A stretch of DNA of 64,000 nucleotides from Ceratopteris richardii (GCA_020310875.1 CM035420.1:189440380-189504379), one strand, 5' to 3'; positions 43,512 through 57,159 are shown, counted from the first letter of the stretch. The notes: generated by a model from the letters alone, not told the origin. A program made the numbers and translations.

Positions 43512-46500
43512 GCCTATCTTCCAAAAAATTATATGTTTCCTAAACCTAGAGTGTAAGCACAAGTACTAGTGTTTGTCTCAAAAATTCCTTGCATACAATG
43601 CAAATCCATTCACCATGTTCATAAGTAAGAAACCCTTGTTCATAGGATGAAGTCTGTTCATCTAAGTATCCAATAAGTTATTGGTTTACTTTTTACATAT
43701 ATAAAATGGCGTAAGCTTCTTGGAAGATCCTCTTGACAATATAATGAAATTTAATTAACTATTTCTCTTCCATTTTGTTTTTCTTTTGAATGCAAAAGAA
43801 TTCTTATTGGAGATTATGATATCTCGGAGAATGAAATATCTAAATTATGCTAGGAAACAAATCAATGACTTATCAATAGCTAAGGGGTCAATTATACTAA
43901 GTCATTGCTATAGATTCAAACTCAAGGCCATTCCGAAGAAAATAAGTTATATTTGCTTCCTCAATAGATAAGTCCTACTCTTTACTTATGCTCATAGAGT
44001 ATGCTACGTATACTGCCCACTACTTGACTAGTCCGTAATACTAAAACATACTCACAAATACCAATGAAACAATCTTTTATTTTATTTATCTCTTTCAAAG
44101 AAGAGGATATGAAGTAAGTTCTTTACCACTTTTCCTCTTCCTTAAAGATACATTATTGAATTCATTTGTTGCATCATTCCATGAATGAGAGCATATGCAT
44201 AAGCTCTTCATATCTATCATTCGCTATATCTGTAGAAAACATTTTCCAATGAATTAGTCACTACTCCCAATGGATTCCATACTAAAAAAACTATATCTAG
44301 TGAACAATCTCTATGTTTTGATCTAGAAGATCGTCTAATGGAATCATCCTTCCTAAAAACTATAATACGAGTATGTAATATATGTGGAGATAAAATCTCC
44401 CACAACATACTCCATTGGGAGAACAAATATTTCATAAACTTTGAAGGATAACTCCAAGTACTAAATAGAGATCTTCTAAAATATCTCCTTCTATCTAATG
44501 AGACATGCCCCCATCAATGGTGAGTCCTTTTCTCCTTGTCTATAGAAAAAAAGTTCTCAAAGGGGTACATTTTCCATCATCCCATACTAGCAGAGTCCAT
44601 CTCCAATTCATGGTGTCACATCTTACCAAACCAAATGTAAACTACATATCTATGTTAAAATTTACATGAACACTATCCATGTGAAATGTGAATTTCTTAT
44701 TCAATAAACTAGTTCATGTTGGTTAAAATTATCATATTGACTAACTTTTTAGTATGAAGAATAAATATAGTACCTCTTGCTAGATCCCCACATATATATG
44801 GATGTATATACATATTGATTATTTTCTTACTTCATTTACTCATGGATCATTCCTATTCCACTCTAGTACCTTGGTTATGTTTCTTTAAATCCAAAGAATC
44901 GAAGGCATTTGCTTAATTATAAACTTAAAGAACCTCTAGTTTTCTTAGTTTCTTGAAAATAATTTTTGCCTTTATTTTTGTTAAATTTCTTACTTATTTT
45001 AGAGTGGAAGCCTTGGAAATGAAATGTTCGTCATTTGAGACATGTCTCAAGTCCATGGTGATACCTCAAAGATCAATCTAGATCATTCATGCTTAAAAGA
45101 ATACTTACATTATCTAATCCTTGCAATGGACATTTGGAATGCAAATGCATGTTATTATGCCATCATCTCAACATTAAGTGATCATTCAACTTCATGATCC
45201 ATATGTTACATATGATATATGCGATGCTGATGCCTTTGAATGCTCTTTCTTGCTTCCATCAACATGCACGTGCATGCAAATAGATTCATAAGAAAGAAGA
45301 GAAAAAACTTTCCAAATACTAAAAAGTATGGATGGATTATGCTTACTTTCATGCTATTCATGCTAAAGGTCCAACAAAACTCTTGCATACCATTTATGAT
45401 TATTCATAATTATATCCTTTAATTAACATATCTATGCAGATATTCTCAATTATAAACAAAAGAAATTGCATAAGGCAAGGAATACAACCATGAGATAGTC
45501 TCCCATCCAAATCAAATCCTTACATGCTTCTCGAAAAGCTTTCAAAACCCAATAATTTTATCATCATGCTTGAACTAAAAGTTTCAAACGCCTTGGTGTT
45601 AGCAGAGCACTTTCAAAACAACAAAGTCATCCAAACTGTAGATATCCACAAATGAGCTCATCATACATATATATTCATGTATAGTTGATTTTCATACCTG
45701 CAAAAAAATTCTAAGACCTACAAATAACCATTACTATGGATCTTCTTTTATGCTTGAAAGTGAAATCATTTCAATCACCTTTAGGAATCAACGATATAGC
45801 TCCTTGAAGGTAGTTGCTGAAATTTTTAGAGTTTGTAAACTTGCAAAAAATGGCTAAATTTAAAATTAAAAAAATTTCTTCACCTATTATTAAAATAGAT
45901 AGTGTGCACTTTGAATCAAGACATAGCATACTCAATTTGGATTCTTCTAGACCAAGACATGGTCCTTATAATATAGGAGGGTAGTCATAGGAAGAGAAAA
46001 GAGAGGAGGAGAAGGAAATGATAAAAGGGGTTTGACAAGATTCAAATATTCCCTCATTCATCAATTTCTTAATCTATTCTTAACCATAGGAAAGTATTTA
46101 AATGACACAACATATCCACATGTTTTGACTCTTTCATATGTTCTAGAGAAACCATGATCTACCTTCCCAAAAGTGGAACTTACAAGAAATCATAAGTTTT
46201 GTATGCCTATGAGAATGATGGACAAAGGGTTTTGGAGGTGGGAAATACCTCCCATAATGCTCATTTCTCATGGACCTACCAGAACCCTTTGTAAGTGGGT
46301 ACCACATGCTCTTAAAACCAAAATCTACTTTAATATTCATTTAATGTCCTCTCAAAAATGAGTTTTGTAAAGATTTTCACATATATCTTATGATAAAAAC
46401 TTATGGAAGGGGGTGTTTGGTGATGTCTAACTGCCCTTCTACTATACAATTTCTTGAGTATTTTGTTCTAGGTATTTCCTATTCTAACTCCTCAAAATTG

Positions 46501-48139
46501 AGGTTTTGTAATAGATTACAATAATTAATACCTACAAATTGGGTGTATATACCCCTTGAAGGAAGCTCCCACATCCAAGAACTTGCACGTGATCTCCATA
46601 TATCCCACATATAAATTTTCTCCACTACTTTTGTTCCTATATAGGAGCTCTTGGATCCATTTTATGCTTGGAAATGAAGGGAGGAAAGAGAAGACTAGTC
46701 TCTTCCCCCTCCTTCCTCATGTGGCCTCGAGTGGAAGCTCACATGTATAAAAGGAAGGCTATATTCATATGTGAATGTTGAGGTAGCCCTTGGGCTATAT
46801 AAACCTATGTGCTATGATCTACATAGGGTGGATGAAAGTCCCACTCTAATTCCCATGCAACATTCAAAAATCTTTTTACCACTTCCAAGTTGAACTCTAT
46901 ATAAGTCAATTAAGATGAAGGGGAAAATGCCACATGAAGCCTCTACTCACTGGGCAACTAGGTGCATGCATCATACCCTCTAATTTCTCTCTCTCTCTCT
47001 CCATGTAGTTATATATGATAGTTTATGACTTTCAAGAGACCCATGGTTATCTAGTATAGGAAAAAATGTCACCTTCCATTGCTAAATCTGTTCACACACA
47101 TCATTACCAAAACATGGTCAACCCCTTGGGAGTCATGCACTAAACAAAGAAGTGATGCTTATGCATAAGGGAGTGAAAATGTATAAGAATTGAGATCAAA
47201 CCACAAAATGGAGCAAGACCAAAGTTGGTGAAAAGATCCAAACTTCGCACAGGGCATAGCCCTTGTGAAAAGGTTTGAAACATTTGTCTTTGAGAATAAA
47301 TTTTGGCAATCTAGCCTGACAAAAATGAATACTACCATCAAACTTGTGCATAGGCTTATAGATCCATTAGTGTCAATGGAATTCGTTCCAAGATGAAAAT
47401 CACATAAAGAACAAGTTCCATTATTCATTGAAGCACTAAATTCTTGTTGCAAATCGCCATCCATTTTTTCATTTTTATGTTCCATAAAAGGAAATGGGTT
47501 CATTCCCATCAGAAAGGATAAAAACAACTACTTTATATCAATTTCATGCAAATGGCACCATGGGGTTTAGTGACAATGTTACAAGCATGTTTGGGCAGAA
47601 CACCAACTATTGGGAAATCAGAGGTTGAAGAAAGGAGAGGAAATGATGTGAAGAATGAAGATGAAGAAGATAACTAGTGTAAAAGAAATTTTGGAAGCCA
47701 CATACTTGTAACTAAAAACTTTATGATAAATGAACTCTTATGAACTTATCAAATTTCATAATTCACAAGAGCATGGGAAAAATCACCAGAGGTATCTACA
47801 TCATTTATGATAGTTTAGGTAGCTCAATAAAGTGGTTACAATTACCCTACAAGTAGTTTAGGACCATTTTTTATTAGGACATCTAGGAAATCACAATTTC
47901 TTTCAAAAATTGCAAGACGAGTAGTCAAACTCAAACCTCACCTTTGGGATAAGCTAGCTTAGTGGATAAAGGCACATGAAGAAGTGAACTTTGAAACTAC
48001 TTCTACCCAAGCTAGCTCACATGTAAAAAAAATCCTCCTTAAGAGATTTAGAATTTTAATGAAGGGATGAGGGAAACACCTATTTGCCTATCTTCTACAA
48101 TGATGAAACAAACAAATCTAGACTAATCTCATATGTAAG
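43512..48139. other. About 4.6 kb with no recognised gene
   Basis: AT-rich sequence with only short frames and no domain, LTR pair or PBS that I can support. A CT microsatellite lies at 46986-47003. The longest frame (47159-47527, minus) has no recognisable motif. Probably very old repeat remains. Confidence 0.5.
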
Positions 48140-49660
48140 AATTTTGATTACCATTAAGAAGTTACCAGGGAAATGGGGGAAACCTTTTCTAAGGCCCACA
48201 TGGATGAAATAACAATTAACTTATGGACATGTAGATCATCCTCTTGGACTATTGGAAGGAGTTCTTCTCACAACTCGCGGGCTAACATTTGAGTAGACAC
48301 ACACTATACATCAATTTGGAAAGATAGGAAACTATGAAATGATCTTATGAAGGCCTTTCATGCATCAGCTAAAGGTAGTTCAAGATTGGGGATCAAATTC
48401 CTTATATTTACAACATCTAAGATTAACCACCAAGATCAATCTAAAGGAGTTTTGATTTATGGATATCACTCCATTACAAGGCAATCCCCTTCATCAAGAT
48501 GAAGCGATGATGTCTATATATAGCATGCATTTGGTGGTTCCCTCTTGGATGGAAGAAGACACCGACTATGGGTGTGTAATGCAGCCATAAAAGATTGAGA
48601 GAAGAAGAAATAGAAAAGAAAGTATGCACAAGCCAATGCTTAGACCTGTCAAGGATTTGTCATACATCCTTAGGGTCTTCAATGATGAAGAGTTTGAACC
48701 ATATAGAAGAATCCATAGAGACCACTCACTCACTCTTTGGATCAATCTCTAAATATAGTTAGATAGTCATGGAAAACCCATTTGACATAGATGAATCCTT
48801 CTTAGAACATGTGGGAGCTTCTGTCTTGCCACTGGCAAGAGTTCAAGGGTAAGATTTTCAAGTATTTGCATTAGAATAACAAGGAAAAACGTCATAGCAA
48901 GTCAAGAACAAGAAGACTAAAATGAAAAAGAGAAGAAGACGGAAGAAAGAAGAAGAAAGGGATGAAGATGATAAATCTAGAGTGTTTGAGGCTCCTATGC
49001 ATTTCATGAAATATGAACAAGAGGATCGAATGTGGCAATAATGATGCCTAAACAAGAGGTTGCATAAGGATAAGTAAATGATAACAAATAGAAACCAAAT
49101 AAAGTGGTTGTGATAGTTTGAAAGGATGAAGATAGATGTAGATAGATAGGACTAATGAGAGACTACTATGATGTCTTTTCATGAACTTACATTGATCTAA
49201 AAGGATTAGAACCAAGTAGATGCTCACATAGGATTCCCATGATTGTTGATGCAAAAAAAACTAAGAAAAGACCATACACTTATAATGATACATATTCTAC
49301 CAAAATCAAGGAAGAGATTGATAAGTTGCTAGCTACAATCCTCATATATGAGATAAACATAGAATGGGTGGCACCCACATTTGGTAGTCCCAAGAAAAAT
49401 AGAAAATTAAGTGTGCATCAATCTCAAAAAAAGTGAAAAGTTGAATGACACTATGATCAAAGATAGTTATCCGCTCTCAATCACCAACCATCTTTTGGAA
49501 CACATTTCTAGCAAGGAGCTGTAAAACTTCTTTGATTGTTTTCATGATATAACTAAGTAGCCAATGCACCATAAGGCTAGCAAAAGATGGAATTCACCAT
49601 CCAATGGCACTTCATTTCAAGCTATGTTACTTTTGCGATTATCCTTTATGGGATGGTGTC
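48140..49660 (+). pseudogene. Decayed gypsy fragment E6 (protease to RT)
   Basis: Colinear with E3 9310-10860. Protease end: KWGKP, LRPTWMK, GHVDHPLGLLEGVLLTT, NYEMIL, RPFMHQLKVVQDWGSNSLYLQH (48165-48450), matching RPTHMK, GHVEKPLGILERIKLTT and RPFMRQMRVVQDWG. RT start: CSHRIPMIVDA, RPYTYNDTYSTKIKEEIDKLLA, YEINIEWVAPTF (49215-49380), then DSYPL-like sequence. Numerous stops and frameshifts; the Asp-Thr-Gly site is missing on the left and the YVDD region on the right. This is a much older copy of the E3 family. Confidence 0.75.
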
Positions 49661-50145
49661 CAAAATCTAACCTACTTGCTAGAGATGGTAGGCACACCAT
49701 GGAAGGATAGATCTTCATGAGGATTTCTCTGGAGGAGCAAGTCTTGTAGGACTAGATGCTCCCTGAAGAAGAAAATAAAGTTGGAATAAATGTTTATTGT
49801 CTGCTTCCTTTTCAAGTATAGTCTACTTGCTAGTGTATATATTAATTTCAGGTTTGGGAGCTCCTTATGAAGGCGGTTCCAATCCTACAAAAGATTGCAT
49901 AGTAGGGTGTATGCAGGGCTGATTTCCCCCCAAAGGGATTGTGTCGTTAATCATTGAAGACTTGAAGACCTGAAGACCTGAAGACCTGAAGATTTGAAGA
50001 AGTGCAGACCTGAAAACTTGCAGATTGGAAGACTAAAGACTTGCAAATTTGAAGACCTGATGATTTGCAGGTGAAGAATCCAACTTGGAACAATTCAGCT
50101 ATGTATGTTCCTCTTATCTTAGCTTTGTGAAGGACGGCAAAGTCT
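49661..50145 (+). other. Unassigned region with a GAAGACCT minisatellite
   Basis: No coding match. Tandem GAAGACCT/GAAGACTT-like units of about 8-10 bases run from 49962 to about 50080. A purine tract and LTR start follow, so this is probably the 3' interior of an LTR element. Confidence 0.5.
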
Positions 50146-50158
50146 AGGGGAAGGAGAG
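50146..50158 (+). promoter_or_regulatory. Polypurine tract
   Basis: AGGGGAAGGAGAG before TGTTGGGTTGTAG at 50159. Confidence 0.6.
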
Positions 50159-50571
50159 TGTTGGGTTGTAGACTATGCACACATCTTCAATTGTGCATGG
50201 GAACCCTCCCTAGATCATGAGAATAACCTTTTTATGTATCTTGGAGGTGTGCATACGTGAACACCCTCCTAACCACTTTTCAATATTTCTCTAACACTAT
50301 GGTAGGGAAGCCTTGTAAAATAGCCCACCTTTTGCACATATCTAGGAGATCACACGTGAAAATCCCATGTCCTTTAAGGGGATTTGTTTGTTACAGAAGA
50401 GATTTTGGAATCTCCTAGAGATATGTTAGTTAGAGCTATTACTGCTTTGAGTAGTCAAAAGGAGCACATGGGGATATGTGCTTAGCCTATATATAGAGCC
50501 TCATTTTTTTGTAAAGAGGGGGGCTCTTGGTTCGACATGCTCTTTTAGTTTGACAGAAAACATTGAATTCA
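50159..50571 (+). repeat. Probable 3' LTR of an unidentified plus-strand LTR element
   Basis: Starts TGTTGGGTTG after a PPT, has a TATATATAG box at about 50491, and may end at ATTGAATTCA (50571). The right end is tentative because no partner copy is visible. It abuts the reverse-strand copia fragment. Confidence 0.45.
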
Positions 50572-50599
50572 TGTGAGCTATACTCCCCCTCCATGATCT

Positions 50600-52312
50600 A
50601 AATGTGAAGCCTTGAGCTTAGCTCCTTTTTAGGTGATAGGATATACCCAAACTTTTCTAGTAGCATTATCTATGAAAGTGGCAAAGTAAAGAGAACCACC
50701 TAATGAGCTTGTCAGCATAGGACCACACACATTTATATGAGTGAGATCTAAAGGTTGAATTGAAGAGTCAATGTGCATTTTATGCACATTCCTAGTTTGC
50801 TTTCCATATTGAAAACACTCACAAAATGGAAAATCAGAGAAATATAACATAGATAAGCAGCCCGAATGAGAAAGATTTTCCATTGCACTATGAGATATGT
50901 GGCCCAAATAGCCATTCCAAATACAAGCCATAGGCTATTCAATAACAAATAACAAGTGTTCTTTTTGTGATACAAGTGAGCCAACTTTGCTTCCTTTTTC
51001 AATAACCATATTGCTCTTTGATATGTGAAAGGAATTTTGAGCATAGAAAAACACCCTTGTAACCAAGGTCATCAATTTTACCAATTGATATCAAACTCCA
51101 TGTAAAAATGAGGTACATCTCATACAATATGCATAGTAAATTTGAAACCATCAATGAATTTGACAACCACATCTCCAATCCCAACAATGCTACATTGGTA
51201 AGAGTCACCAAGTCTCATGGTACCAAGAGACTTTGTTGCAAAAGTAGACAACCATTCTCTATGTGGTATCACATGGGAAGAAGCACCAGAATCCAACATC
51301 CACATGTGGGAAAGAGAATCTACCATAAGAGCCTTAGTGGGCATAGTAATATCAAGTCTCAACACATCAACATCATAAAAAATAACATTAATTTCTTCAA
51401 TCTTCAAATTCAAAGGAGATGGTGCATATAGTTGTTAACATTCTATCATTTACCTTTAGCATTCTTTAATGCACATCAGTCTTTCTTCATGTGTCCTTTC
51501 TTATGAAAATAATTGCATTGGATATCCATCTTCCTTAATTTACTTCTAATCTTATTCTGTTCACCATTCTTTTCCTTGTTCCTACTCTTGCAATATTGCT
51601 GATTCTTTCCTTGATAAGAATCAAAAACATTATATGCATCTCCACTTTGAGTGCCAACCATATATTTTCTATGAATCTCCTCACTCAATAGTGTGCCACA
51701 TATGTCATCATAGAACATTTTACCACCACGTGCACTATTGCTAATAGCTATGCAAAAAATGTCCCATGATGATGGCAAGGTGCATACCGAAAAGACTGCT
51801 TTCATTTCATACTACATCTCCATTTTTTTACCATGTAATTAAGAGAATATAGCATCAAACTCATTTAGATGAGCAACACTATCAATGCCCTTCATGCAAA
51901 GATCATATAACTTCCTCACTAGACACACTTTATTTGATGCCATCTCTTTTCCATATGTATTCCATAACTTCTTCCAAATCTCCTCTGGACTTTCACATTC
52001 CAATACTATAAGTTGAACATTATCTGCCAATTGCAATTGTATGGTAGGCCTAGCCATCACATTCAACTCATCCGAATCAACAACAACATCATCATCATCA
52101 TCTATGTTAACAAGCTTCTTTGAGATTCCATTTATTAACTTCCACTATCTCCTCTCAATTAGCACATCTTTAATATCATTCTTCCATAGAGAAAATTTTG
52201 TGCCATCACATTTTTGGATCTCAAAATGATCTTTGCCCTACAAGTTAAAACTACTCCTAGGAACAATCACACTAGACCTTGAACCACCAAATGTGCCTAA
52301 TAATTCTGATGC
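50600..52312 (-). pseudogene. Copia gag, protease and integrase start (broken)
   Basis: Reading leftwards: gag start MASELLGTFGG at 52312, then FEIQKCDGTKFSLWKNDI, LECESPEEIWKKLWNTYGKE (52066-51839), a further gag part with zinc knuckle remnant CNYFHKKGHMKKD whose second Cys is Phe (51805-51476), protease WMLDSGASSHVIPH (51413-51120), and GAG-pre-integrase NGYLGHISHSAMENL with CECFQYGKQTR, then CGPM and FATFIDNATRKVWVY of the integrase core start (50931-50629). This is the normal copia order. Stops and shifts separate the frames. The element ends at about 50600 against the LTR of another element. Confidence 0.78.
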
Positions 52313-53330
52313 CATGATGATGGCAAACTAACTAGAATAGTACATAAAAACATTAAGGCTCAAAAAAGGATGACGAAGTGTTAGATTTTGGAAAAAAATT
52401 CAACAGAGTCCCCCAAAAAAATGGATTAATGAACAACAGTGACCAACCGAAAGGATTATGTGAGAATGTATGTGCTCACACCAATAAGTGTGTCAAGGAG
52501 TAAAATCGACCATTGTATAGTTGAAAAACAAAAATCTCGACAAATGTTGTCGGATTCTTTTTTGCAACATGAGCATATGAGCAGTGTCAAAAAAATCATA
52601 ACACTGCGAGTACTGACATATGAATGTGCATACTGAATCACTCACTCCAATGCATATAACCACTCAACCAAAAGATACAAAATAGGCTTATGGAGCACCT
52701 ATGAACAACTAGCATACATCTCCTATGGTAAGGTTGGGTAAGTCTTCTGGCTGCATCACTAAAGAGACCCCAAAATTTGGGAATGCTTCAATTAAGAAAA
52801 CCTCAACACCACCCTCTTTATCAACATTGAAGGCTTTATGCAATGATGTAACCACCATATCAATGAGCACATGAACGTAGATATGTGGTACCCATTGAAG
52901 CATACATAGTGCGTATGTGCTTAGTATATGCAATAAAATGGCACTGAATGGCTAAATTAACAGCACAAACACTGGAAAATAAAACCTACAAGTTTCTATC
53001 AATTGTGTTCTCTAGGCTCCAAAACCTGCATAAACTTGTAGTAGTTGTTCCAGCTACAATTGAAAACCTTTCAAGAAACCTCTAGATTTACTAGTGTGTC
53101 TGAAAAACACAACCCCAAAACTGAATTTTGTTGTTAGAGAAGTACAAAGAATGTTCTCTTTGATGTTCTTGAACCTCTCTAAAGAGAACTATGCATGACA
53201 GTACTCCAGGAATCACCCCAAAAATGCTTCAAAAATAGGCTTCGAAAGCAAACAATGAAGCTTTGAGGGCCCAAATCATGTTCAAGGTAATGTGAAGCTT
53301 GATCTTTCCCCCTCCTCAAACACCAAAAGA
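52313..53330. other. No gene recognised; may include the copia 5' leader and LTR
   Basis: Lies upstream of the copia gag on the minus strand, so its leader and 5' LTR would be expected here. I could not define a PBS. The minus frame at 52709-52933 (75 codons) has no recognised motif. Confidence 0.35.
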
Positions 53331-53351
53331 TTGTAGCTTAATGGCAAGAGA

Positions 53352-53420
53352 TTTCGAATTAAGTGAGCTCCGAGGAGAATGATACTAGAATGGGTGACCT
53401 GTCAAGAAGTATCGGGAACC
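53352..53420 (+). ncRNA. 5S rRNA-like fragment
   Basis: From TTAAG at 53359 to GGGTGACC at 53399, 31 of 41 bases match the plant 5S rRNA segment holding the internal Pol III C box (TACTAG-ATGGGTGACC). The match weakens on both sides, with AAGAAGT matching the next 5S stretch. It may be a 5S pseudogene, a 5S-derived SINE or part of a Cassandra-type LTR, which is known to carry 5S sequence. The 5' half of 5S is not evident. Compared from memory. Confidence 0.55.
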
Positions 53421-53984
53421 TCTGTCTTTCTTGATCATTGAGGTCCTCCCTCACATGTAGTCAACGGTAAAAGCAGTGACTTCGATGACTTGGATGACAA
53501 GGTATGCCTTGGTTACCACCTTAGTCGAAAGCCTTGGGTGGAAAGGTGGGTACTTACTTCCCTCGCACAACAATAAAAACCTTTTGCTTTGAATCACTCT
53601 AATACTAGTGAAGTGCTACAATGCTGATGTACCACATTCGATTCTACTTTGCAAGAGCTATGCAACAATGCCTCATAATACAAAAATGAGCCTTGGATGC
53701 CAAACACATCACTCTACATGAGATTTTTAGAATACTCAAAAAAGCACACAATACACAAAGAGCACGAACAAATGTGGTCGAACCTCGAGTCTATGGCTGA
53801 CTAGGTCACTATATGTTATTTTATAGAACATGTACAAAAGTGTCTGATGCCCATTTGGCCTTTCACTTGGACACTAATTGTAACATGTATTGTTGAAGAA
53901 AATTGATCATTCAAATGTGATGATAATTTCCCTCAATCATAAAATATGAAATCCAATATTCCATCGAATGTTCTTGTCAAAGTT
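53421..53984. other. No gene recognised
   Basis: Nothing beyond possible flank of the 5S-like repeat. Confidence 0.4.
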
Positions 53985-54835
53985 TATAGATGTTTTTAGA
54001 GACTATAAGCCCTCTATAAATTAGACAATTCTTGCATCATTTGAGGATAGTTAGAAGCATATAGGGAGACAAAGGTGAAATTCAAAGGATTCTTATTCTT
54101 ACACTCAATAGCTATCCACTGATTAGAAGGATTTTAATTGATCTTCTCAGTTAAGTGATGAATATTGGAAAGAATACATAAGGCAGCACCACCTCTACCT
54201 TCATTGTGCTTAGTAAAATACCAAGTGTGATTAGCAGACAAAATTTTGAGATTAGAGTGAAACTTGAGGTCACCAACCTTGACCTCTTGAATACACAAAA
54301 GATCAGGCAAAATAGAGAGTTCTCTCATCCAGTTAAACACTACTTTACCTCTAGTAGTGTCTATGAGACCTTTGATGTTTAAAGAGACTAGATTTAAAGA
54401 ATCCATAACAAAGCTTGGAATAGAGAGAAAATGTTTTGTGAACAAAACAACAAAAATCAAAACCATCCAAGTCCAAACTAGTACTTTCGAGGGTGAAGAA
54501 GAGTCTCCACTTTCTAGGACATTGGGATAATACCTAAGACATCCTTTATCCAATGAGAGGTCAACCAAAAAAGACTTTCGAGAAAGGAAATGAACTTCCC
54601 TAAATTCATCAGCAGGTTATCAGCCACAATGCATAAAGAAAAGGGAGATAGAGTGAATAATCATCATCATGTTTTAGAATTTTTGGTAGGCTTTAATTCT
54701 GAATCAAAAATCCTAATTGTCTCCTTTCTATTGGATTTGGAGATCCCTTTTGGTTGGGGCTCAGTCTCCTCCACTTGGGTCATTGTGACATGTTTGCAGT
54801 CATTATTCACTTTTTGATATTTAGACATTCTTTCT
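53985..54835 (-). pseudogene. L1-type LINE fragment (ORF1 end and ORF2 start)
   Basis: Reading leftwards: a Lys-rich ORF1 end (RKETIRIFDSELKPTKNSK, about 54740-54690) that matches the ORF1 end of the LINE at 32285-32340, then ORF2 from ATG 54406 with LNLVSLNIKGL, LLCIQEVKV (catalytic Glu), GRGGAALCI, and NQWIAIECK with LNFTFVSLYASN. The same order and motifs occur at 32367-32705. The product would be the endonuclease that nicks the target. A stop at about 54132 interrupts it. The RT part is missing on the left, which is not 5' truncation but later breakage. Confidence 0.75.
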
Positions 54836-55487
54836 TGATCCTTCATGTTTAATTAATTAACAAAGGTCTCTTCATTATATTGGTGATTAAAACAATCCTC
54901 TTCATCTAAAGAATTCAGTGGAACTATTACCTGAATTAGACTTGCAGTAGTGATTTCTCCTACCTTTCACATAGGTCCATCCATCTTCCTTGAGGCCATG
55001 GTGAGTAGGATATTGTTGAGAACCATAAGGTTGAGATTCGTTCTTTTATGGAAGCTATTCATTTTGCTATTCTTTATCAAGGTTTTCTGATATTTCATAC
55101 TTAGAGAGTTCTTGAAATGGGTTAAAGACATTATCCAACAACACATCATAAGAGTTACTCCAACTATTATTCTTTTTTTTTTGAGCTTTGGGTGGGATTT
55201 TTTAACTGATGGAGCTGGTACTTTTAGCCCCTTCTCTAATCCTAGTCACACCCTCATTATCCCTAGGTTTTGGATCTTCTTTAGACTTATCTTCATTGCT
55301 TTGTTTAAGTAGGGGACAATCGTTGGAAGGAGAACCAACCAAAACATTATCATCAAATTTGTGCCTACTGTAGTCTTCTCTTATTCACATTTACACATGT
55401 AAATGTTCCTACTCTCAATTCTCTTAGACTGATCACAATTAGGATCTGAATTTTTTTAAAAAGGTCATTTAACTATAGACTTAGAGT
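54836..55487 (-). other. Probable LINE ORF1 remnant, no clear frame
   Basis: Should hold the rest of ORF1 of the reverse-strand LINE. No zinc knuckle or DUF4283-like segment could be read with confidence. Confidence 0.3.
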
Positions 55488-55882
55488 TGTACAAAATCAT
55501 TTCACAAAAGAATTAACACAAAAGGAGCACTGAACAAAATATCGGGCGCAACTTTTCTTCTATTCAAGAAAACATCACATCTGTTTGATGAGAGATACGC
55601 TCTTCACTTTTGAAGTGTCTAATGACTCTTAAAACTTGTCATTCATCATCTCTCATACATGCCACAACTTTTTACTTGTATATATATATAGGCATATATG
55701 TCCAAACTCTTAACCATAACAAAGGTATAAGTGAGTTAATTACAAGTCTAGTGTACATGTATATACAAGACTTCATTCTCTGATCATGCACTAACTTCAA
55801 GCTTCATATATTTGTCTTTGCTTCATCCTTTGAATTCAAACCTTTGTCTAAAACATCAATTGATGGTTGTCATGCACCAACA
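55488..55882 (-). repeat. 3' LTR of second reverse-strand copia fragment
   Basis: On the minus strand it starts TGTTGGTGCATGAC after the purine tract GATTGAGGGGGAG and has TATATATATA at about 55680-55692. The end at TTTTGTACA (55488) is tentative. Confidence 0.5.
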
Positions 55883-55904
55883 ACTCCCCCTCAATCATCA
55901 ATTG

Positions 55905-57158
55905 TGGTTTTTTGCATCTTCTTGATACCTGCCATGTCTTTGAATCTTTGTAGCTTTGGTCCATCCAAGCTTTTGGTTAGCATATCTGCAATATGATCTT
56001 TTGTTGAAGTATAAATGACTTCAGTCTCCTTATCACCTTCTCTCTCAAGAAGTGATATTGAATCTCAATGTGTTTATTCTTGGCATGAAAACCATGGTTA
56101 GCAGCTATATACAATGAACTCATATTATCTCCATGAATAGTGGGTGTACTCTGAATGATATCAAAACTCTTCATGAGAGTCTTCAACCATATGACCTCCT
56201 TTGCAGCTTCAACCATTCCTTTATACTCTGCGTCTGTAGATGACAAAGCAACTATGTGTTGCTTCTTAGAACACCAAGAGATTAACTTATCTCCCACATA
56301 ACATAGATACCCATAGGTTGATCTCCTATCATCAGGATTACCTGCCCAATCTATATCACTATATATCTTGATGTTTGTATCTGATGTGAAACCATAATAC
56401 AAACCTTCCTTGAGTGTACCCTTAATGTATCTTAACACCCTTTGTCCTACAACCCAATGTTCTCTCCTAGGACAATGCATGAATTGAGACAACACTCCAA
56501 CTGCATATGACAAATCAAGCCTAGTTAATGTAGCATAGATTAAACTACCAACCAGACTTTGATATAGCTTCATGTCCTTGAATTATTCTCCTCCATATCT
56601 GCTCAATTTGTGATTCACCTCCATTGGAATAGGTGCTACCCTGCAATCTTCCATTTTAAACTTGATTAGCAAGTTCTTCAAATACCTTTCTTGAGTTACA
56701 TATACTCCATGTTGGGTATATGAAATCTCCATGCCCAAGAGATATGACAAGTCTCCAAAGTCACTAATCTTAAACTCTTTCTTCATTTGCTTCTTGAGAC
56801 CTTGTATGTCCTTCTCATCTGTACCTGTAAGAATTATGTCATCAACATATATACACATGTAAATGAACCCATCACCACTTGCTTTAACAAGCAAGCTACT
56901 ATCTGCTTTAGACACTTGGAAACCAAGTTTTTTCAAGAACTTCACAAGTCTATAATCCCATGCCCTTGGGGCCTTCTTCAAAACATACAAAGCTCTCTTG
57001 AGCTTACATACATACCTGGATTCCTTTTATCTTTGAACCCTTCTGGTTGCTCCATGAAAACATCATCTAAAATGTAACCATTTAGAAAAAATTCCTCACA
57101 TCTAATTGACATATCTTCCAACCTTTACATGCAGCAATAGCTATGAGAGTCCTTATAG
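55905..57158 (-). pseudogene. Copia RT and RNase H
   Basis: Minus-strand reading: RT start of the core (TLIAIAACKGWKI-QLDV, then a PEGF-like segment; 57155-57000, frameshifted), KKAPRAWDYRLVKFLKKLGF, catalytic YVDDIILTG (about 56848-56822), FKISDFGDLSYLLGMEI, then RNase H with YQSLVGSLIYATLTRLDLSYAVGVLSQFMHCP, HWVVGQRVLRYIKGT, IYSDIDWAGNPDDRRSTYGYL, KQHIVALSSTDAEYKGM, HGDNMSSLYIAANHGFHAKNKHIEI and the end DHIADMLTKSL. The RT YVDD and the RNase H Asp and Glu are present. Breaks at about 56577-56585 and 57000. The 5' part is cut off at 57158 by a gypsy end. Confidence 0.85.
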
Positions 57159-57159
57159 T

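Noticed and set aside
47159..47527. 122-codon minus-strand frame as a gene.
   Set aside because: No recognisable domain, no splice context, and AT-rich surroundings with many similar chance frames.
52709..52933. 75-codon minus-strand frame (LPNLTIGDV end) as a host exon.
   Set aside because: No motif recognised and it lies where the copia leader and LTR are expected.
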